DNA of 34,251 nt, taken from contig URGK01000020.1 of the NCBI GenBank assembly GCA_900547295.1, positions 1 to 34,251 of the forward strand, written 5' to 3'. The position numbers were made by a program, and so were the translations under genes. Below the pieces are notes generated by a model that was given only the letters and a program-made list of their open reading frames with translations, did no database searches and was not told the DNA's origin. This DNA comes from an uncultured Eubacteriales bacterium. GTDB lineage: Bacteria; Bacillota; Clostridia; Peptostreptococcales; Anaerovoracaceae. Positions 29,060-34,251 of this stretch are shown here, piece by piece (within the stretch, counting starts at the first letter, position 1; the number at the start of each line of letters is the position of its first letter).

Positions 29060-30040
29060 TTACAGTCCCAGTCCGAAGTTTTCTTTAACTCTCGCCATTG
29101 TTTTCTTTGCAATAGCATTGGCTCTTTCTGCTCCGTCTTTCAGAACTTCTATCAGATAATCCGAATGCCTTATTTCTTCGTATCTTTCCTTGATAGGCTT
29201 AAGCGCATCTATTGTAACCTGCACCAAATCCTTTTTGAAATCGCCGTACCCCTTGCCCTCATATTTTGCCTCAAGTTCAGGAACAGGAGTTCCTGTAAGC
29301 GCGCTGTAGATGCTCAGAAGATTGCTTACTCCCGGCTTGTTTTCGATATCATATTTAATAACACCGTCAGAGTCTGTAGTTGCTTTCATTATTGATTTCT
29401 TAATCTTTGCATCATTATCAAGCAGTGAAATTCTGCTGTGTATGTTTTCTGCGCTCTTGCTCATCTTTGATGTAGGGTCATCAAGCGCCATTACTCTTGC
29501 ACCTGCTTTCATAAATCTTCCGTCAGGAACAACAAATGTCTTGCCGTAATGATGATTAACCCTTATAGCCAGATCTCTTGTAAGCTCTATGTGCTGCTTC
29601 TGGTCCTGACCCACAGGAACCACATCTGTATCATAAAGCAGAATATCAGCAGCCATTAAAACTGGGTATGTCAGAAGCCCTGCGCCAACCGACTCCTTAC
29701 CGTTGCTCTTTGCCTTGAACTGAGTCATTCTGAAAAGCTCGCCTGTGTTTGCACAGCAGTTTAAAACCCAGCCAAGCTCAGCGTGACCCGATACATCTGA
29801 CTGAACAAATACTATTGATTTTTTGGGATCAACACCTATTGCAAGATAAAGCGCCGCCACATCAAGTATGTGTTCTTTAAGCTCTTTTGGATTTTGAGGT
29901 ACTGTAATCGCATGTTCATCAACGATACAGTAAATACATTCATGATCCTCCTGGAGATCCACAAACTGCTTCAAAGCTCCGAGATAATTTCCGAGATGAA
30001 TGTTTCCTGTAGGCTGTACGCCTGAAAATACTCTTTTCAT
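29060..30040 (-). CDS. trpS: Tryptophanyl-tRNA synthetase
   Basis: The 326-residue product is a class I aminoacyl-tRNA synthetase that charges tRNA-Trp with tryptophan. It has the ATP motif PTGNIHLGNY (HIGH-like), the KMSKS motif as SKMSKSAENIHS, and DQKQHIELTRDLA, all typical of bacterial TrpRS, which is about 330 residues long. ATG 30040 is preceded by AAAGG. It follows gyrA after 16 bases and ends at the operon terminator, so it is cotranscribed with gyrase. Confidence 0.97.
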   Translation of the reverse strand: MKRVFSGVQPTGNIHLGNYLGALKQFVDLQEDHECIYCIVDEHAITVPQNPKELKEHILDVAALYLAIGVDPKKSIVFVQSDVSGHAELGWVLNCCANTGELFRMTQFKAKSNGKESVGAGLLTYPVLMAADILLYDTDVVPVGQDQKQHIELTRDLAIRVNHHYGKTFVVPDGRFMKAGARVMALDDPTSKMSKSAENIHSRISLLDNDAKIKKSIMKATTDSDGVIKYDIENKPGVSNLLSIYSALTGTPVPELEAKYEGKGYGDFKKDLVQVTIDALKPIKERYEEIRHSDYLIEVLKDGAERANAIAKKTMARVKENFGLGL

Positions 30041-30056
30041 TTCTATTGCCTTTCTT

Positions 30057-32552
30057 TTAAACTAACGTAAGCTGTTCTTCATTTTTGCCTGCTTCTTTTT
30101 TGGTATCAGGCTTTTCTTCTTCATCTTCTCTGATTACTTTAGCCATAGTTATAAGCTTGGTGTTTTCTTCAACTTTCATAATCTTAACACCCTGAGTTGC
30201 TCTGCCCAGCATTGAAATATCGCAGGCTTTAACTCTTATGATTATTCCGTCGGAATTGATAAGGAGAACCTCGTCATCCTCATCTACAACCATAGCTCCG
30301 ATAAGCGGACCTGTCTTTTTGAACTTGCCCTTGTCGTAAGTCAGAAGACCCTTGCCGCCTCTTACCTGTATCTTGTAATCCTTGGCCTTTGTTCTCTTGC
30401 CGTATCCGTTTTCTGTAACAACAAGCACTTCCTGATCCTTTTCAACAAGCTCCATAGCAACAACCTCGTCATCGCCCTCAAGCTTGATGGCTCTGACACC
30501 GCCTGCAATTCTGCCCATAGGTCTTACATCTTCCTCTGAGAAGCAGATGCACTTACCCATCTTGGTAACAATAATTACATTGTTTGTGCCTGTGGTTTCC
30601 TTGATACCGATAAGCTCATCGCCGTCCTTTAAGTTCATTGCGATAAGACCTGTTTTTCTGTTGGTATCAAAGTTTGATAAAGCGGTCTTTTTGATTGTAC
30701 CGTGCTTGGTTACGGCTATGAGATACTTGTCCTCAGCAAACTCCTGAATAGGAATTACAGCAGTTATTCTCTCTCTCTGCATCAGATTGAGGAAGTTTAC
30801 CGCAGGAGTTCCCTTGGCAGTTCTTGTTGCCTCCGGAATTTCGTATGCCTTAATCTTGTGCGCCTTACCTGTGTTGGTAAAGAACATCAGATAATCAAGA
30901 GTTGAGGTCATAATCAGGTCTTTTACAAAGTCGTTTTCTCTTGTAGTAAGTCCTGTGATGCCCTTGCCTCCGCGCTTTTGAGTCTTGTATGTGTCGGCAG
31001 GAATTCTCTTGATATATCCAAGGTGAGTAAGAGTTACTGCAACCTGTTCTTCTTCAATAAGATCCTCCTCGTCCATTTCAGCTGCATCGGCAACGATTTT
31101 AGTTCTTCTCTTGTCGTTGTATTTTTCTTTGATTTCAAGAAGCTCGTCTCTGATTACTCCCATAAGCATATCCTCATCTGAAAGCAGCTGCTTGTAGTAT
31201 GCTATTTTTTTCATCAGCTCTGCATATTCAGCTTCTATCTTCTCTCTTTCCAAACCCTGCAGCCTTGCCAGTCTCATATCGAGAATAGCCTGAGCCTGTA
31301 TGTCCGTAAGAGCGAATTTTTCCATTAACTTTTCTTTGGCGTCATTGTAGCTTGAACGTATTGTAGCTATTATCTCATCAATATTGTCAAGCGCAATGCG
31401 CAGACCTTCGAGTATGTGAGCTCTCGCCTCAGCCTTGTTTAAATCAAACTGAGTTCTTCTTGTAACCACGTCTTTCTGATGCTTCAGATATTCGTCAAGC
31501 ATCTGATAGAGCGTGAGAAGCTTAGGCTCTCCATTGACTATGGCAAGCATTATCATACTGAAGCTTTCCTGAAGCTGTGTGTGCTTGTAAAGCTTATTGA
31601 GCATAATCTGAGGATTTACATCTCGTTTAAGCTCGATTACTATGCGTATACCCTCTCTGTTTGACTGGTCGCTGATATCTGAAATACCCTCCAGCTTTTT
31701 CTCTTTGACAAGGTCTGCGATTTTTTCAATCATTCTCGCCTTGTTTACCTGATAAGGAATTTCAGTAACTATAATCTGGTGCTTGCCTCTGTTGGACTCT
31801 TCAATCTCGGCCTTGGACCTGATTATAACCTTGCCCTGACCTGTTCTGTAGGCCTGCTTGGCATTGTTCTTGCCCATGATAATGCCGCCGGTAGGAAAAT
31901 CCGGTCCCTTTACGATTTTGATAAGGTCCTCGTTGGTACATTCCTTATCCTCAATCATCTTGACAGCAGCATCGATAACCTCTCCCAGATTGTGAGGCGG
32001 AATTGATGTGGCCATACCTACGGCTATACCATTTGAGCCGTTTACCAGCAGGTTTGGAAATCTGCATGGAAGAACTGTCGGCTCTTTTTCCTCACCGTCA
32101 AAGTTAGGAATAAAGTCAACTGTATCCTTGTCGATTTCTCTAAGCATTTCCAGTGCAAACGGCGTCATTCTTGCTTCCGTATAACGCATTGCCGCCGCCT
32201 GATATCCGTCAACGGAACCGAAGTTACCGTGACCGTCTACCAGTCTGTAGCGTATGTTAAACGGCTGAGCAAGTCTTACCATTGCATCATATATTGAACT
32301 GTCGCCGTGAGGGTGATATTTACCCATTACTTCGCCGACTATACGGGCTGATTTCTTGTGAGGCTTGTCCGGAGTTACCCCAAGCTCGTCCATACCAAAG
32401 AGTATTCTTCTGTGAACAGGCTTGAGTCCGTCCCTTACATCGGGAAGAGCTCTTCCGACAATTACACTCATGGCATAATCAATATATGAATTTTTCATTT
32501 CATCATATATCTCATGCTGCAGCATTTTCTGGTCTTCCAATAAAGTTGTCAT
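30057..32552 (-). CDS. gyrA: DNA gyrase subunit A
   Basis: The 831-residue product begins with the breakage-reunion domain (SYIDYAMSVIVGRALPDVRDGLKPVHRR), has the catalytic Tyr in AAMRYTEAR (about residue 124), and ends with six-bladed beta-pinwheel repeats. The GyrA box is present as QKRGGKGITG, which separates gyrase from topoisomerase IV subunit A. With GyrB it introduces negative supercoils. The quinolone region reads HGDSSIYDAMVRLAQP, with the usual Ser and Asp at the positions of E. coli Ser83 and Asp87, so no classical resistance change is seen. The C-terminus has a Lys/Glu-rich tail. ATG 32552 follows AAAGGAGGAG and starts 14 bases after gyrB. Confidence 0.97.
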   Translation of the reverse strand: MTTLLEDQKMLQHEIYDEMKNSYIDYAMSVIVGRALPDVRDGLKPVHRRILFGMDELGVTPDKPHKKSARIVGEVMGKYHPHGDSSIYDAMVRLAQPFNIRYRLVDGHGNFGSVDGYQAAAMRYTEARMTPFALEMLREIDKDTVDFIPNFDGEEKEPTVLPCRFPNLLVNGSNGIAVGMATSIPPHNLGEVIDAAVKMIEDKECTNEDLIKIVKGPDFPTGGIIMGKNNAKQAYRTGQGKVIIRSKAEIEESNRGKHQIIVTEIPYQVNKARMIEKIADLVKEKKLEGISDISDQSNREGIRIVIELKRDVNPQIMLNKLYKHTQLQESFSMIMLAIVNGEPKLLTLYQMLDEYLKHQKDVVTRRTQFDLNKAEARAHILEGLRIALDNIDEIIATIRSSYNDAKEKLMEKFALTDIQAQAILDMRLARLQGLEREKIEAEYAELMKKIAYYKQLLSDEDMLMGVIRDELLEIKEKYNDKRRTKIVADAAEMDEEDLIEEEQVAVTLTHLGYIKRIPADTYKTQKRGGKGITGLTTRENDFVKDLIMTSTLDYLMFFTNTGKAHKIKAYEIPEATRTAKGTPAVNFLNLMQRERITAVIPIQEFAEDKYLIAVTKHGTIKKTALSNFDTNRKTGLIAMNLKDGDELIGIKETTGTNNVIIVTKMGKCICFSEEDVRPMGRIAGGVRAIKLEGDDEVVAMELVEKDQEVLVVTENGYGKRTKAKDYKIQVRGGKGLLTYDKGKFKKTGPLIGAMVVDEDDEVLLINSDGIIIRVKACDISMLGRATQGVKIMKVEENTKLITMAKVIREDEEEKPDTKKEAGKNEEQLTLV

Positions 32553-32566
32553 CTGCTCCTCCTTTC

Positions 32567-34251
32567 CTAAATGTCTATGTTCTTAACGTATTTAGCGTTT
32601 TCTTCGATGAATTTTTTTCTCGGTGCAACCTTGTCGCCCATAAGAGTTGAGAAAATCTCATCGGCTCTGGTCGCATCATCTATTGTAATCTGAATTAATG
32701 TACGGTGCTCAAATGACATTGTAGTGTCATAAAGCTGCTCGGCGTCCATTTCACCAAGACCCTTGTATCTCTGAATATTGATCTTGCCCTTGCCGTTAAG
32801 CTTTGCCAGCAGCGCATCCTGTTCTCTGTCAGAGTAGGTATAATAAATATCCTTGCCCTGCTTAACCTGAAACAGCGGCGGCTGAGCCGCATAGACATAG
32901 CCCTGTCTGATAAGCTCAGGCATATATCTGTAGAAGAAGGTCAGAAGCAGAGTTCTGATATGCGCTCCGTCTACGTCGGCATCGGTCATTATTATGATTT
33001 TGTGATATCTGAGCTTTTCGATATCAAAGTCATTGCCTATATTGCAGCCGAAAGCCGTAATCATATTCTTGATTTCATCTGAATTTAAAATCTTGTCAAG
33101 TCTTGCTTTTTCTACATTTAAAATCTTGCCTCGAAGCGGCAGTATTGCCTGACGTGTTCTGTCTCTTCCGTCAATAGCGCTGCCTCCCGCAGAGTCTCCC
33201 TCGACAAGAAATATCTCTGAAACAGCAGGGTCCTTGGAGGAGCAGTCTGCCAGCTTGCCCGGAAGCGAGTTGGAATCGAGGACTGATTTACGTCTTGTAA
33301 GCTCTCTGGCTTTTCTGGCTGCCTCTCTTGCTCTTGCTGCTCTCAGACATTTTTCCATTATGATCTTTGCCTGCGCAGGATTTTCTTCAAGGAAAGCCAT
33401 AAGGTTCTCGTTTGTTGAGGTTTCAACAAAACCTCTCATCTCTGTGTTTCCAAGCTTTGCCTTTGTCTGACCCTCAAATTCAGGTTCGGCAAGCTTTACC
33501 GAAACGATAGCTGTAAGGCCCTCTCTTACGTCCTCGCCCGACAGAGCCTGATCGCTGTCCTTTAAGAATTTGTTTTTTCTTGCGTAGTCATTGAATACTC
33601 TTGTGAGCGCTGACTTGAAGCCAACCAGATGAGTACCGCCCTCAACAGTGTTGATGTTGTTGGCATAGGATAAAATCATCTCGTTGTATCTGTCAGTGTA
33701 CTGCATTGCAACTTCTGCTTCGCACACATCTGCCTTTTTTACCTCAAAATATATTATATCCTTATGAAGCGCTTCTTTGTTCTGGTTCATATGCTTTACG
33801 AACTCTTTGATACCGCCTTCATAATGAAATACTTCTTTTTTCTTATTGCTTTCTCTTTTGTCCTCAAGAGTTATTTTGATGCCCTTGTTTAAAAAAGCTG
33901 TTTCTCTCAGTCTGTGCTGCAGAGTGTCATAATCGTATTCAGTTGTTTCCGAAAAAATCTCGGCGTCAGGCCAGAAGGTGGTCTTTGATCCTGTTTTTTT
34001 AGTATCGCCCACAACCTCAAGCTTACTTACAGTCTTGCCCTGTTCATAGGCCTGTCTGTATATTTTGCCGTCTCTTTTGACTTCGACCTCCATGCGGGTG
34101 GAAAGGGCATTAACAACTGATGCTCCTACACCGTGAAGTCCTCCGGAAACCTTGTATCCTCCTCCGCCGAATTTACCGCCGGCGTGAAGTACCGTGTGTA
34201 TTACCTCAACTGCAGGTATACCCAGCTTAGGGTGCTTGTCTACAGGCATAC
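32567..34251 (-). CDS. gyrB: DNA gyrase subunit B, C-terminal part (5' end outside window)
   Basis: At least 560 residues are visible. They cover the end of the GHKL ATPase domain (GGYKVSGGLHGVGASVVNALS), the transducer domain, and the TOPRIM domain with EIFLVEGDSAGGSA and the metal-binding DADVDGAHIRTLLLTFF. The protein ends shortly after YKGLGEMDAEQLYDTTM, as in gram-positive GyrB without the proteobacterial insert. GyrB supplies ATP hydrolysis for supercoiling. The frame is open to the last base of the window, so about 80-90 N-terminal residues are missing. GKILNVEKAR carries the usual Lys of the quinolone region. It is the first gene of gyrB-gyrA-trpS in this window. Confidence 0.97.
   Translation of the reverse strand, partial: MPVDKHPKLGIPAVEVIHTVLHAGGKFGGGGYKVSGGLHGVGASVVNALSTRMEVEVKRDGKIYRQAYEQGKTVSKLEVVGDTKKTGSKTTFWPDAEIFSETTEYDYDTLQHRLRETAFLNKGIKITLEDKRESNKKKEVFHYEGGIKEFVKHMNQNKEALHKDIIYFEVKKADVCEAEVAMQYTDRYNEMILSYANNINTVEGGTHLVGFKSALTRVFNDYARKNKFLKDSDQALSGEDVREGLTAIVSVKLAEPEFEGQTKAKLGNTEMRGFVETSTNENLMAFLEENPAQAKIIMEKCLRAARAREAARKARELTRRKSVLDSNSLPGKLADCSSKDPAVSEIFLVEGDSAGGSAIDGRDRTRQAILPLRGKILNVEKARLDKILNSDEIKNMITAFGCNIGNDFDIEKLRYHKIIIMTDADVDGAHIRTLLLTFFYRYMPELIRQGYVYAAQPPLFQVKQGKDIYYTYSDREQDALLAKLNGKGKINIQRYKGLGEMDAEQLYDTTMSFEHRTLIQITIDDATRADEIFSTLMGDKVAPRKKFIEENAKYVKNIDI

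Noticed and set aside
32300..32345. Quinolone resistance change in gyrA
   Set aside because: The Ser and Asp at the two main resistance positions are the usual residues.
1..34251. CRISPR arrays, tRNA or rRNA genes, insertion sequences with terminal repeats
   Set aside because: No regularly spaced repeats, no cloverleaf or rRNA-like stretch and no transposase were recognised by eye; a tRNA scan was not run.

Overview
The window appears to join two genomes. Bases 1 to about 4,235 are very AT-rich and carry, all on the plus strand, the end of a cysteine desulfurase gene, a YebC-type regulator, a phosphatidylserine decarboxylase, a small unknown ORF, a SpoVD/PBP2-type transpeptidase gene broken just after its SxxK active-site motif, a 48-residue ORF and a large serine recombinase. 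This suggests a low-GC Bacillota with a recombinase-borne element inserted in the transpeptidase gene. At about 4,235-4,260 base composition, codon use and gene direction change at once. Two unrelated genes, the recombinase 3' end and an antisense membrane ferredoxin gene, are both cut there over a shared stretch of about 25 bases, so I read the join as a probable assembly chimera.

From about 4,260 to the end the sequence has moderate GC and looks like one anaerobic Clostridia genome, perhaps an amino-acid-fermenting Eubacteriales/Anaerovoracaceae type (an inference from gene content, not a phylogeny). At 4.2-6.4 kb lies a redox/Fe-S cluster on the minus strand: a DUF134-NifX fusion, a Crp/Fnr regulator, a short ferredoxin-thioredoxin reductase-like protein, a 2[4Fe-4S] ferredoxin and a cut membrane Fe-S protein. 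A Crp-type palindrome sits about 41 bases upstream of the predicted start of the reductase transcript. At 6.6-9.4 kb, on the plus strand, is a decaying accessory patch: MerR regulator, CPBP protease pseudogene with an in-frame TGA, a HipB-like XRE gene joined to it by an apparent deletion, an ECF sigma factor and its anti-sigma gene cut by a TAG. At 9.5-10.95 kb is a HipBA toxin-antitoxin operon with a predicted leaderless promoter and repeated operators.

At 11-19.4 kb minus-strand genes encode FtsH, an APC amino acid permease, a secreted M28 peptidase lipoprotein, a membrane-anchored LuxR-type regulator and an AraC regulator. Divergent from AraC, at 19.5-23 kb, run a saccharopine-dehydrogenase-family enzyme, an adenine-phosphoribosyltransferase-like protein and an AGCS sodium:alanine symporter, then at 23.4-25.6 kb a phosphohexomutase and NAD(P)HX epimerase. 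A roughly 3-kb block (25.6-28.6 kb), flanked by 55-bp direct repeats of the epimerase 3' end and terminator, carries a second membrane LuxR regulator with a lipoprotein amidohydrolase. Beyond it are a truncated YczE-like gene and the gyrB-gyrA-trpS operon, with gyrB running off the window. Secreted hydrolases, amino acid transporters and local regulators together suggest a lifestyle based on peptides and amino acids.
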